A stretch of 37,500 nucleotides of DNA from NCBI GenBank assembly GCA_905221605.1, contig CAJNDS010002779.1, forward strand, positions 110,677 to 148,176, in the 5' to 3' direction. The notes under the pieces were generated by a model. That model searched no databases and was not told the DNA's origin. It saw nothing but the letters and a program-made list of their open reading frames with translations. The DNA is from Symbiodinium natans (taxonomy: Eukaryota > Sar > Dinophyceae > Suessiales > Symbiodiniaceae). Both the position numbers and the translations under genes were made by a program. The number at the start of each line of letters is the position of its first letter. Position 1 is the stretch's first letter. Shown here in pieces: positions 22,318-31,987 of the stretch.

Positions 22318-22505
22318 CTGCAACGCATGAACCCACGGCTACCCTTCAATCAGAGACCCGCCCCCCCAATTCTTCTTGCGATGCGTCTTCAAGCTTCAGG
22401 TAGATCAAAGGGGCCCAAAGCCTCCATGAGATCGAAGCAACCCTAAACCCTAAACCCTAAACCCTGAACCCTGAACCCTAAACCCTAAACCCTAAACCCT
22501 AGACC

Positions 22506-22605
22506 GAACTGGACCTATCTACAAGAACCGCGACCCAGCTGCTCTCAGAGCTCTGCACCGAGGAACTTACGAAGCTCACACCCGAGCAAGGAGACTGTCG
22601 GGTCC
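22506..22605. CDS. Coding-like island, strand unresolved
   Basis: The plus strand is open for 39 codons and looks protein-like (TATQLLSELCTEELTKLTPE). The minus strand offers a short start-like exon ending in the ideal donor GTAAGT (MDPTVSLLGCEL). Flanked by CCCTAAA on the left and TTTAGGG on the right, as other exon islands are. Confidence 0.35.
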
Positions 22606-22835
22606 ATGTGGGCTCAGGGTTGGGTTTAGGGTTGAGGGGCCCTTTGAAGATAGTCTTCTAGGGCTTATAAAACTTGTAGGGCTTCTAAGGTTTATAGGAT
22701 TTACAGATTTTATGGGGTTTGTAGGGTTTACAGGATTTGCAAAGCTTACAGTGGGTTCATAGGCAGCTTTGAGAGCAGAGTGGGGTGAGGCGCGGAACGC
22801 CTACAGCCTGCCAGAGCCCCAATTTGGGGGGGTAG

Positions 22836-22945
22836 AGTTCTCCAAACGAGGGTCCCTTGTGGGGCTCTTTTGTAAAGGGTTTCGGGTTTATGGTTTAGTG
22901 CCGCACTGTAAGGGCACCCAAAATAGGACCTTCATTTAGAGAACT
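22836..22945. mobile_element. Inverted-repeat element AGTTCTC
   Basis: Arms 22836-22855 and 22926-22945 match at about 16 of 20 positions. Confidence 0.72.
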
Positions 22946-23361
22946 GCCCAGGGGCCACGAGCGGCCTCAAAAGACGCGCGCGCGAGAGCGCGCGACGCAC
23001 CGAAGCGCCAACTTGGCCCAGTTTGGGTTTTGTTTGGGCTTCGGGTGTTTTGGTTTGGGGCTGTAGGGTTGGGTTTGGGAGCCCCCGAAGCCCTAAACCC
23101 TTAACCCAAAACCCGAAACCTAAACCCTAAAAATACGGTTTGGGAGTCAAGAGGCCACCATGGGTCCCCCAAAAGTACCTACTTTAGGGTTCAGGGTTCA
23201 GGGTTCAGGGTTTAGGTTTGGGGTTTGGGGTTTGGGGTTTGGGGTTTCTATCCAATGGCAAAATGATGGGGGGCAAGATGCATGGACTAAGTCTTTAAGG
23301 CCGCGGGTTGCGTGTCGGGCCGGAGCCGTGGGCCCTGGACCCGTAAACCCTGTAGACCCCT

Positions 23362-23545
23362 GCTTGGAGGTTCATGGGAACTGATAACCCGTTTAGGGTT
23401 TAGGGTGTAGGGTTTAGGGTTTAGGGTTTCGGGTTTAGGGTTTAGGGTTTAGGGTTTAGAACCCACTTAGAGGACTTAGGGCGCTTACAAGTACGGCTAG
23501 AATTCGGGGCTGTAAGCGCCCTCTGAACCTCTAGGAACCCAAGCC
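23362..23545. mobile_element. CTTGGAGGTTCATGG-family element with internal telomere-like array
   Basis: Left end CTTGGAGGTTCATGGGAACT; right part AGGGCGCTTACA...TGTAAGCGCCCT and GAACCTCTAGGAACC. TTTAGGG units occupy 23392-23459. Confidence 0.65.
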
Positions 23546-23574
23546 CAGCCCCTTGACCCTGGACCGTTTAGAAA

Positions 23575-23705
23575 CCCCTAGCAGAGAAGCTCTGCAACAA
23601 GAAAGGGTGGGGAGTGTATTGGCGTTCGGCTTTTTGATGGGATCCAGTGTGTATGTGTGTGCAATTTCAAGCATCCAAGGGCTTGCGGACTTTTCAAGCG
23701 CTCCT
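23575..23705. CDS. Coding-like island, strand unresolved
   Basis: The plus strand holds a membrane-helix-like frame (VLAFGFLMGSSVYVCAISSI) preceded by acidic and basic residues. The minus strand is open over the same stretch (WMLEIAHTYTLDPIKKPNAN). Only one can be real; no family is recognised for either. Confidence 0.3.
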
Positions 23706-24079
23706 AGACCCTAAACCTAAACCCTAAACTGCCGGCTGGCATAGCTAGCCCTACGATTGGCGTCTCTCAGACCAGACAGCTGCTCACAACCTGCAAAGTT
23801 TAGGGTTTAGGGCTTAGGGCTTAGGGTTTAGGGTTTAGGACATGCCCCTGGTAGCGCGGCTTAAAGGGCTATGGGGGACACCCGGGTACCAATGGCACGG
23901 CAAACGGCCCAGGAAATCAAGCTCAGAAGGGACTAGAAGATGAAGGGTCCCTCCGCCCAAAGGCCAGTAATTAGGGTCTAGGGTTTAGGGGTTGGGGTTG
24001 AGGGTTGAGGGTTAATGGTTAAGGGTTAAGGGCTTAGGGTTTAGGGTTTATTTAGGGTTCAAGGCTTAGGGCTGCCTTC

Positions 24080-24166
24080 CTAGATGAGGTTTCTGGGGGT
24101 TCTGCTGAGCCCACGGGGGTAGCTAGATGAGGTTCTTGGGGACTCTTTTAAGCCCAAGGGGGTAAG
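24080..24166. repeat. Two tandem 43-bp direct repeats
   Basis: Copies at 24080-24122 and 24123-24166, both starting CTAGATGAGGTT and ending GGGGGTA(A)G. Confidence 0.75.
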
Positions 24167-24484
24167 ACTTTGGAAGCAGAGGGAGTGTCACTTAGACGAG
24201 TTCTTCGCTACCGGCCTGTGGGTTTACAAGGGTTCAAGGCTTGAGTAGGGTTTAGTTAAGGTTTCACTAGGGTCTGATTAGAGTTTAATTAGGATTTCAC
24301 TAGGGTGTAATTAGGGTTTCACTAGGGTTTGATTAACGCTTAGGGCGGGCCATCAATCTACCCAAAGACCCCTTAAGCTTCGAGACGCGCCATGCCCGAG
24401 CACACGCAAATAACCCGCACACCCACACGCACACACCCACCCTACCTCAACCCTAAACCCTACCCCAAAAAGTGCCCCCAAAAC

Positions 24485-24629
24485 CATACATCATGAGGCT
24501 AAAGTACTTAACTCGTCCCGAAAGCGGCCAAACACGAGGCCTGCTGAGGAACCCCCAGCGGGAAGGGCGCTTCTCATAGATCCTGATGTCGGGCTCCCAT
24601 GATAAATAATGATGTTGCAAAGAAGTGCC
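24485..24629 (-). CDS. Candidate exon of 48 codons downstream of the nonamer array
   Basis: Opens after CTTAG|GG and closes at TATG|GTTTTGG. Peptide pieces: YLSWEPDIRIYEKRPSRWGF and SRPRVWPLSGRVKYFSLMMY. A second frame of the same strand is also open to a TGA (RSALPAGGSSAGLVFGRFRD), so the frame is uncertain while the strand and the exon character look sound. On the minus strand the AAACCCTAT nonamer array lies directly upstream and would be intronic. Confidence 0.4.
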
Positions 24630-24640
24630 CTAAGCCTAAA

Positions 24641-24862
24641 CCCTAAACCCTATAAACCCTATAAACCCTATAAACCCTATAAACCCTATAAACCCTATAA
24701 ACCCTATAAACCCTATAAACCCTATAAACCCTATAAACCCTATAAACCCTATAAACCCTATAAACCCTATAAACCCTATAAACCCTATAAACCCTATAAA
24801 CCCTATAAACCCTATAAACCCTATAAACCCTATAAACCCTATAAACCCTAAACCCTATAAAC
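24641..24862. repeat. AAACCCTAT nonamer array
   Basis: About 24 copies of a 9-bp telomere derivative. Because 9 is a multiple of 3 it gives an artefactual KPY-repeat frame, which I do not annotate. Confidence 0.95.
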
Positions 24863-25055
24863 CCTAAACACCTATAGACCCTAATTACACCCTAAACCCT
24901 AAGCCTGAATGCTACATAGGGAGCATTCAGAATCGAGGGCTCAGAAGCTCCGGAAAACTCAGGGCTTCGGGCTTCCCACTTGGGGCTTCGGATCGTTGAC
25001 ATATTGCCGCTCGCGGAGTAGGAGTAGGAGTGAGCGTCGGAATCGGAATCGGAGT

Positions 25056-25069
25056 CCGTGTCGGAGTAG

Positions 25070-25119
<50 letters not shown>

Positions 25120-25355
25120 CGACTAGTACTAGTACTAGTACTAGTAGTAGTAGAAGAAGTAGTAGTAGTAGTAGCAGTAGTAGTAGTCGTCGTCGTAGTA
25201 GTCGTCGTAGTAGTAGTAGTAGCAGCAGTAGTAGAAGTAGTAGAAGAAGTACTAGTAGCAGCAGTAGTAGTAGTAGCAGTAGCAGTAGCAGTATTTAGTA
25301 GCAGTAGCAGTACCAGTACCAGTAACAATAGCAGTAGCAGTAGCAGTAGCAGCAG

Positions 25356-25448
<93 letters not shown>

Positions 25449-25505
25449 GAGTAGTAGTAGTAGTAGTAGTAGTAGGAGTAGTAGTAGTAGTAGTAGCAGT
25501 AGCAG
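25056..25505. repeat. AGT/CTA trinucleotide microsatellite
   Basis: About 450 bp of (AGT)n with AGC, AGG and ACT interruptions, giving spurious poly-Ser, poly-Val and poly-Thr frames on both strands. Confidence 0.95.
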
Positions 25506-25664
25506 AGGGAATATTCGTCTTCGTAACTCTCAATAGTCCGCTACGCGTCGAAGGCCAACTTATGGAACTCCAACTTAGGGGCTCTCAAGTTTCGGCTTGA
25601 GGGTTTAGCTTTGAGTGCTCGGAGTAACTTGAAGAATTCAAGGACAAGCACAGCACCCCCACAC

Positions 25665-25921
25665 CCCGAACCCGCCAAACGCGCGCACGGACCTCCTCAA
25701 CTCTTGGAGGTTCATGGTACTCACTAAACACGTGAAACTGTACTTGTAACTTACTTAAAACCATAGCAGGGCACTCAAGTCGCCTCTGAGTGGGTCATAA
25801 GTACAGTTCTAATTGGCTAAGAAGTACCATGAAGCTCCAAGTAGTCTTCCCAAAACCCTCAGCCCTAAACATCTGAGCCGAGGCTCCCAGTCTTGCCAGC
25901 CACCAAGGCTACAGACGCCAT
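25665..25921 (-). CDS. Putative first exons of an unrecognised gene, intron holding an inverted-repeat element
   Basis: ATG at 25921 opens MASVALVAGKTGSLGSD and ends at GAT|GTTTAGGG (25871). A pyrimidine-rich TTTCCTTATCTGTAG lies just upstream, a plausible spliced-leader or cis acceptor. The next exon is 25695-25665 (EVRARVWRVRG), preceded by TTGAG|G and followed by G|GTGTGG. Phases agree. The intron of 175 bp is almost entirely a foldback element (25703-25841) whose end lies 7 bp from the 3' splice site. The continuation beyond 25665 is unclear, and no family can be named from so few residues. Confidence 0.42.
25703..25841. mobile_element. CTTGGAGGTTCATGG-family element, 19-bp ends
   Basis: CTTGGAGGTTCATGGTACT (25703-25721) and its inverted copy (25823-25841) differ at one base; a second inner pair AACTGTACTT/AAGTACAGTT gives a long hairpin. 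It fills the intron between exons 25921-25871 and 25695-25665. Confidence 0.88.
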
Positions 25922-25994
25922 GCCTCTACAGATAAGGAAAGCTCGTGGGATATTTGGGGGGTTGCCGACATTCGGTGTACCCTCATTGGGGGTC

Positions 25995-26035
25995 CTTATA
26001 AAGGGATCATACTATTTGGGGTCCATGAAGGACCT
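25995..26035. repeat. GGATC-TACTATTTGGGGTCC dispersed motif
   Basis: A block near GGGATCATACTATTTGGGGT recurs at 5103-5125, 11170-11200 and 16352-16376, and in inverted form near 28141-28180 and 29690-29725, usually with GGGGTACC close by. Likely the core of another small element family. Confidence 0.65.
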
Positions 26036-26121
26036 TTATTTTTAATGTTATCAGCCTATTCATGTTATCTCACCCTAAGGCTCTTGGGGCCCCCAAACCC
26101 CAGAAATCGAGGCCCCAGAAC

Positions 26122-26306
26122 CCTGCAGGAGGGTCCTCGGAGCAACGAACTGGTCTTGCGAATGGCCAGAGATCTATGAGATAATCTCTGGGGCCGCCCT
26201 GGGTATTCGTCTTCACCATCACCATCGTTTTCTGCAGATTCCGCTGTTCGGGCGCCATCTCGAATGTCTCAGCCTCAAGGTCATCCACTGGGATCTCTGG
26301 GGTGTC
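26122..26306 (-). CDS. Long candidate exon using a telomeric TTTAG as 3' splice site
   Basis: A 61-codon open frame containing IPVDDLEAETFEMAPEQRNL then QKTMVMVKTNTQ and DYLIDLWPFARP. It begins exactly after a run of at least 18 TTTAGGG units (minus orientation) at TTTAG|GAC, and can end at GCAGG|GTTCTG. Acidic start and mixed composition look like true protein. There is a faint resemblance to the MESD chaperone core (a basic stretch followed by K.MVMV), but it is too weak to name. Neighbouring exons were not established. Confidence 0.48.
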
Positions 26307-26563
26307 CTAAACCCTAAACCCTAAACCCTAAACCCTAAACCCTAAACCCTAAACCCTAAACCCTAAACCCTAAACCCTAAACCCTAAACCCTAAACCCTA
26401 AACCCTAAACCCTAAACCCTAAACCCTAAACCCTAAACCATGGCTGGCTGCGCAATGGGCAGCTACAGCTGAGGCAATTGCTCATCTGCGCTGGTTTGGG
26501 GCTTAGGGTTTAGGGCTTAGGGCTTAGGGTTTAGAGTTTAGGGTTTCGAGGCTTCAGGGTTTC

Positions 26564-26648
26564 AGCTTGGGATGTGCCCCCCTAAAACTAACGGTCCTTC
26601 TTCGGATTTGTATAATCGGGGGTAGTATAAGGGGGAACATCCCAAGCT
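26564..26648. mobile_element. TTGGGATGTTCCCCC-family element
   Basis: Ends AGCTTGGGATGT and ACATCCCAAGCT, with the family core ATAATCGGGGG and AGTATAAGGGGGAA inside. Confidence 0.85.
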
Positions 26649-27419
26649 TCAGGGCCTTAGGGCGTAGGGTTTAGGGTTTGGGGTTTGGGGTTTAGGGTTT
26701 AGGGTTTAGGGGGTGGTTGAAGGGTTTGCGGGGGAAGCCCCTCCACTCCACAACCTGCCCAGAGTTCGCACAGCGCCTGAATTAAACCCTATAGTCAGAG
26801 CCCTAAACCCTGAACCCTGAACCCTAAACCCTGAACCCTGAACCCTAAACCCTGAACCCAAAACCATGAATCCTGAACTCTAAGCCCTGAACCGCAAACC
26901 CTGAACCTGAACCCTAAACCCTGAACCCTCAACCCTAAACCTGCCATTGGGGTCTGAACCTTGAGGGGCGCAATCGGCTACACGACGGACAGGCAGGCAA
27001 ACACAGGAGTGCAAGTAAATACAGATTGCAAGGGTTTGGGGTTTAGGTTTAGGGTATAGTCCATTCCTGTGTCGGTTTAGGGTAACTCAAACGACCCAAC
27101 ATACCATTCATTCAATCCCGATCGACTGTCAGGCGGGGAGGAGTGTGTTTAGGGCCTCAAATTTCGGCGCGGGATGTGAGCCCAAGGCTCCAGGGCCTTT
27201 GGGGTGCTGGGGCCTAGTTTAGGCTTTGGGGTTTAGGTAAAGTCATGAGGGTTTAGGGTTTAGGGTTTAGGGTTTAGGGTTTAGGGTTTAGGGTTTAGGG
27301 TTTAGGGTTTAGGGTTTAGGGTTTAGGGTTTAGGGTTTAGGGTTTAGGGTTTAGGGTTTGAGGCTAGGTCTGACGGAGCCCCTCGGGAATTCTTGAGGTC
27401 CCCTGAGCTCCAGGAGCAC

Positions 27420-27477
27420 CTGTGAAGAAGCCATGCTCCACCACGCCAATCGTGTTCTTCCTGGTTTGAGCGTCGGA
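27420..27477 (-). CDS. Candidate exon with canonical AG|GT donor
   Basis: Donor CACAG|GTGCTCC; acceptor ATCAAG|T at 27477 or TGTAG|T at 27490. Two frames are credible: SDAQTRKNTIGVVEHGFFT, or CLDQVRRSNQEEHDWRGGAW from the earlier acceptor. The strand is well supported by the splice signals; the frame is not. Confidence 0.4.
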
Positions 27478-27887
27478 CTTGATCCAAGCACTACAAACGT
27501 TGGGGGCATGCGACCTATACCTATACCCTAAACCCTAAACCCTAACCCTAAACCCTAAACCCTAAACCCAAAACCCTGAACCTAATTCCCTAAAACTCAG
27601 CCCTACACACTACACACCCTACAAGCACTATAGAGGGGGGGGGGGGCCCTAGAGGCCTCGTCGCTGTGTCACTTGCGCAGGGCCGCTAGAAAGCTGAACT
27701 TTTTTAAAAAAAAGTGCCAGGCCCTGCGCCCTGAAGCCGAAGCAGCCCTGACAACCTCCTAAAGTCGGTAAAAAAAAACCCAAACCCTAAACCCTAAACC
27801 CTAAACCCCAAAGCGAAAACCTAAAGTCCAAAGCACGCCTCGTGAATCCCGAAGGATCCTGAGGCCTCTGAACCCTGAAGCCCGAAA

Positions 27888-28048
27888 CTCTCAGGGTAGT
27901 TACATGGTTCCTGAGTATGGGCCCTTAAAGGGGGTTTAGGGTTTAGGGTTTAGGGTTTAGGGTTTAGGGTTCAGGGCCCATAAGTCAGAACCCTTTAAGG
28001 AAGGTAAGGGACCACATTAATTAAGGGTCCATGAAACTACCCTTAGAG
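27888..28048. mobile_element. CAGGGTAGTTACATGG-family element carrying a telomere-like array
   Basis: Ends CTCTCAGGGTAGTTACATGG and CCATGAAACTACCCTTAGAG match in 18 of 20. Five to six TTTAGGG units at about 27934-27972 replace the centre seen in the copy at 20054-20178. Confidence 0.85.
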
Positions 28049-28545
28049 AAACACCCCAACAAAAACCTCAGGGTTCAGCGTTTAGGGCTTAGGGAAGCGG
28101 ATGTTCCGAAAACAGGGGACACCTAATGAAGAAACCCACATAGTAAGATTCCCTTATAAAAATGGGCCCCAATAAGGTACCCCGAATTTCGGAAACGCCC
28201 GAAAACATCCACAAACTCCTAAACCCCACACCCCCCAAGTCAAGAATGCAATTGTGTCGTCTCTGCCTCGGAATTCGCGATACTGTGCAGATCCAGGCTT
28301 AACCAAACCAAAGTTGAAAACCCCAACCATAAAGCAACCTAACCCCCCGAGAACTACACCCCTAAACTCCCAACTCCAGGCCCAAACCCCTAGCAAGCCC
28401 CAAACCCTAAGCCCAAACCCTGAACTCTAAACCCTTCACCCCAAAGTCCCAAAAAACCGCCAACTCCAAACCCCTAACCCCAAACGCCTAAACCCCTACC
28501 GAAACCCTAAACCTCAAACAAAAGACCCGCGGACGAGGCCCTTAC

Positions 28546-28601
28546 AGCTGCTGCGCAGCTTTCCGCGGATCCTCGCAGCTGGTTCGAGATTGGTTCAGGA
28601 T
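28546..28601 (-). CDS. Candidate exon with GTAAGG donor
   Basis: Reads ILNQSRTSCEDPRKAAQQ from CCCAAG|A to CT|GTAAGG. The strong donor and clean frame support an exon; neighbours were not resolved. Confidence 0.42.
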
Positions 28602-29087
28602 CTTGGGGACAAGCGAGGTTTACAGGGTCTAAGGTTTAGAAGGGCAAAAGGGTACAAGGATAAAACGGTGTAAGGGTTCAAGGGTTTAGGGTTGAGGGTT
28701 TAGGGCATGTGTTTTTTGTGCGTTCGACATGTCAGTTTTGGAGACAAAGCGAAGGTGCACTAACAACCAAAGTAGCCCCACATCCTAAATCCCCCAAGGC
28801 CTTCATCCCACTGTACTCTCACTCTGAAGTGCGCCCCATGTCCGGTACAAACAGACCCCACCCTCCCCTGATCGGTGAGCCCCTAAACACTGAGGGTGCA
28901 GGGTTTAGGGTTTAGGGCTTAGGGTTTAGGGTTTAGGGTTTAGGGTTTAGGGGGGGATTTGTAGGGCTTGGGGTTCCTAATCCCTCCATCTCTGACGGGC
29001 TAAACACTCAGCCCTAGCTCCCTCGAAAGCACATCCTTGATTGAAAGCCTTAACCCTCAAGCTATTCATCCTTGATTGGCTTCTTGA

Positions 29088-29279
29088 AATGCAAGTCGAG
29101 GATGTAGTTTCCTGCCGCGATATCTCAAGTCGAAAGGGGTGGTCCATCTGAGGGCTCTTGGTTTGGGAGTTGGCTTCCTATGGCAGGCCCTTGGCCTACG
29201 ACGCATCTACGAACATCGCTCTCCCCACCTCTCTCTCCGTCAAAACCTAAACGCTGCAACACAAGCCTCAAACACCTGA
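29088..29279 (+). CDS. Open frame of 63 codons to a TGA, strand uncertain
   Basis: Reads GCSFLPRYLKSKGVVHLRAL, then GLGVGFLWQALGLRRIYEHR, ending in TGA. No ATG at the start, so it would be an exon. It lies in the repeat-poor stretch 29000-29380. The antisense strand is open for about 35 codons. No family recognised. Confidence 0.22.
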   Translation, partial: NASRGCSFLPRYLKSKGVVHLRALGLGVGFLWQALGLRRIYEHRSPHLSLRQNLNAATQASNT

Positions 29280-29389
29280 GGTTGATGAAGTGCAGTCTCT
29301 GCGACCCCCTAGAGGATCAATCCCGACGTCCGAAACCGTAAGCTGCTAACCTGGATAATGTGCCCAGAATCTAACATAACCCTAAACCC

Positions 29390-30060
29390 CAAACCCTTAA
29401 ACCCTCAACCCCAAACCCTTAAACCCTAAACCCTGTTTAGGGTGTCGGGTTTGGGCTGAAGGTCAGGGTGGCAGGTTCAAGGGGACCATGGATTCATGTG
29501 CGTGCCCTTCGAGCAACCCAAAAACCCTAAACCTTGACCAGTCGGATCCCGATATCCCCCTACAGAACCCTTGAAGGGAGTATAGAAGGTCAATACTTCT
29601 GTCATTCCTTAAACTAAGAGCCAGGAATATATGCATCTATACCGGGGCTTGGAGAAATGGCGAGAGCCCTGATACAGACCCCCAACTACTAGAATCCCCT
29701 TATAATCAGACCCCAATAGGATCCCCCGTTTAAACAGGCCGCCAATTAAGCACATTTCGGAAACCCCTATAGTTCAGGGTTCATCTAATATAGGGGCCTG
29801 AATAGTTAGAATAGGGTCTTGGGAGTTATTCTAGTAGAACTATTTTGGAAGCATAAGGGAATACTATCAGCAATTACTCCGACCCATCGTATGTAACCCA
29901 AGGTTCCCTATTGCTTCCCACCACTCCCTAACCCTATACCCTAAACCCTAAACCCTAAACCCCCGCCCCCCTCCCTTAAGGACCCTTTTAATGAATGTTC
30001 CAACAAAAAAACAAATCAATGCACCCTGGGGGTGGGTTTGGGATCGGGGCTTGGGGTTTA
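29390..30060. other. Spacer with dispersed repeats, no exon supported
   Basis: Contains the repeat copy at 29794-29885 and inverted dispersed motifs near 29690-29760. Confidence 0.4.
29794..29885. mobile_element. GGGGCCTGAATA repeat, copy 2
   Basis: About 75 percent similar by eye to 21691-21790, same orientation. Confidence 0.8.
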
Positions 30061-30198
30061 GGGTTTAGGGCTTAAGGGTTGAGGGTTAAGGTTTCAGGGT
30101 TTAGGATTTAGGGTTGCATCTATCGGGGTCCGTTGTCTGTCACCGCCGGCTTGTCGCCATCTCGCTTGTTGTTGGCGGCCGAGCCTCGGAAGGTTGCG

Positions 30199-30672
30199 CT
30201 TAGGCTTTAGGCTTTAGGCTTTAGGCTTTAGGCTTTAGGCTTTAGGCTTTAGGCTTTAGGCTTTAGGCTTTAGGCTTTAGGCTTTAGGCTTTAGGCTTTA
30301 GGCTTTAGGCTTTAGGCTTTAGGCTTTAGGCTTTAGGCGTTAGGCTTTAGGCTTTAGGCTTTAGGCTTTAGGCTTTAGGCTTTAGGCTTTAGGCTTTAGG
30401 CTTTAGGCTTTGGGCTTTAGGCTTTAGGCTTTAGGCTTTAGGCTTTAGGCTTAAGGCTTTAGGCTTTAGGCTTTAGGCTTTAGGCTTTAGGCTTTAGGCT
30501 TTAGGCTTAAGGCTTTAGGCCTTAGGCTTTAGGCTTTAGGCTTTAGGCTTTAGGCTTTAGGCTGTAGGCTTTAGGCTTTAGGCTTTAGGCTGTAGGCTTC
30601 AGGCTTCAGCCTTCAGGCTTTAGGCTTGAGGCTTGAGGATTTAGGCTGTCGGCTTCAGGCTTCAGGCTTTAG
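30199..30672. repeat. TTTAGGC variant tandem array
   Basis: About 68 tandem copies of a heptamer differing from the telomere unit by one base (GGG to GGC). Near-perfect over the first 400 bp, with decay (TTAAGGC, TGTAGGC, TTCAGGC) at the 3' end, then three ordinary TTTAGGG units. The longest single tandem tract in the window. Confidence 0.95.
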
Positions 30673-31067
30673 GAGGGTTTAGGGTTTAGGGTTTATGCAG
30701 GGTTTGTGGTCTTTGGCAAGCCTCCCGAAATAGGTGCCTCGAAGGATATGTACTCAAAACAGATGTGCCTTTTCCCACACTAGGGTACCTCCGATCCCCC
30801 GAAATCTCTTCGTGAAGAGTGACGCATGCTGCAAAAAGTCGTTTGGGGCCCCTTAGGTTGGCCTGTTGAAGTTCCTCTTGCCTCCAAGGGAAGCCCTAAA
30901 CCCTCAACCCCAGGAGGCCGGGGTCTTAGGGTTTAGGGTTTAGGGTTTAGGGTTTAGGGTTTAGGGTTTAGGGTTTAGGGTTTAGGGTTTAGGGTTTAGG
31001 GTTTAGGGTTTAGCGTTTAGGGTTTAGGGTTTAGGGTTTAGGGTACGTAAACCCTAAACCCCTAAAC

Positions 31068-31148
31068 CGAAGCGTCCAGCTTGATTTTGAGAGCTTTGAG
31101 TGCAAACTCCGACAGCAGCACGATCCGAGATTTCGAGGGCTCTTGAAC
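31068..31148 (-). CDS. Candidate 27-codon exon bounded by telomere-like repeats
   Basis: Reads VQEPSKSRIVLLSEFALKAL then KIKLDAS in phase 0 from GAAG|GTT to TCG|GTTTAGGG, the donor being formed by the adjoining CCCTAAAC units. The amphipathic sequence looks like real protein. It probably belongs with the candidate exon at 31441-31377, upstream in the same direction. Confidence 0.45.
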
Positions 31149-31376
31149 CTTCGATCTGCCCAGTGAACACTTAACCCTACGAAGCCTGTCAGGCCTATGG
31201 AGAGTTTAGGGTTTAGGGTTTAGGGTTTAGGGTTTAGGGTTTAGGGTTTAGGGTTTAGGGTTTAGGGTTTAGGGTTTAGGGTTTAGGGTTTAGGCTTTAG
31301 GGTTTAGGGTTTAGGGTTTAGGCTTTAGCGTTGCGGGGAGTGCCGATGCCCTGTTTTAGCACTAACACCACTACAC

Positions 31377-31441
31377 TGAGGCCCGGGCCCAATCGCAACA
31401 CTGGCTCGCAGCCGTCCAAAGCGGAGAGGTTTTGGATCACC
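31377..31441 (-). CDS. Candidate exon (VIQNLSALDGCEPVLRLGPG)
   Basis: Begins at CCCAG|G (or CCAAG|A ten bases earlier) and ends at CTCA|GTGTAG. The 20-residue peptide VIQNLSALDGCEPVLRLGPG has a hydrophobic/acidic mix typical of folded protein. A TTTAGGG array at 31205-31325 separates it from the next candidate exon at 31148. Confidence 0.42.
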
Positions 31442-31935
31442 CTGGGAAGCTCTTGGGCTTAGGGTTGAGGGTTTAGGGTTCAGGGTTCAGGGTTCAGGGT
31501 TCAGGGTTCAGGGATTGGGGTTTCCGCAATTAGGGGTCAACACTTGCGTTCTTTATGGCGCTTTTGTCCCCTAGGGGCTTCGGGTTGAGGTTTAGGGCTA
31601 AGGGTTGTTAGGTGGCTTAGAGAGTTGTAGGGCTTCGTGGCACTTGTGGTGGGCCAGAAACAGCTGCGAGGAGGGTCATGACCTTGCATTTACTTCATCA
31701 AGGCCCGAGGACAACGGTCCACGACTAGCCTCTCGTGGGTGCTACAGTTCCCTTGAGCTGCCCCCCCCGCCCCCCCTGGGGGAAACGACCGACGCCTTAA
31801 GTTTTAAGGGTTAGGGTCCAGGGTTCTAGTTACTTTGAAACCTGTACACGTGTAGCGCCTCACGCCCACTTCTGTGGGCGATGCGAGAAATGGCAGGCGG
31901 AAAGAAAACCCCACGCACGCCTACTTCAGAAACCC

Positions 31936-31987
31936 CCAAAGCCTAAGGAAGCCTAAGGAAGCCCAAGGAAGCCCAAGGAAGCCCAAG
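31936..31987. repeat. GCCYAAGGAA decamer repeats
   Basis: Five tandem copies of a 10-bp unit not related to the telomere heptamer. Confidence 0.8.

Noticed and set aside
24641-24862. KPY-repeat protein (80 codons)
   Set aside because: Pure translation of a 9-bp tandem repeat.
24909-25536. Ser-, Val- or Thr-rich proteins on both strands
   Set aside because: Translations of an AGT microsatellite; all frames are open for the same reason.
26122-26306. Naming the exon as MESD chaperone
   Set aside because: Similarity is limited to a few residues and no second exon of that family was found.
30199-30672. CRISPR array
   Set aside because: Head-to-tail 7-bp units without spacers; eukaryotic DNA.
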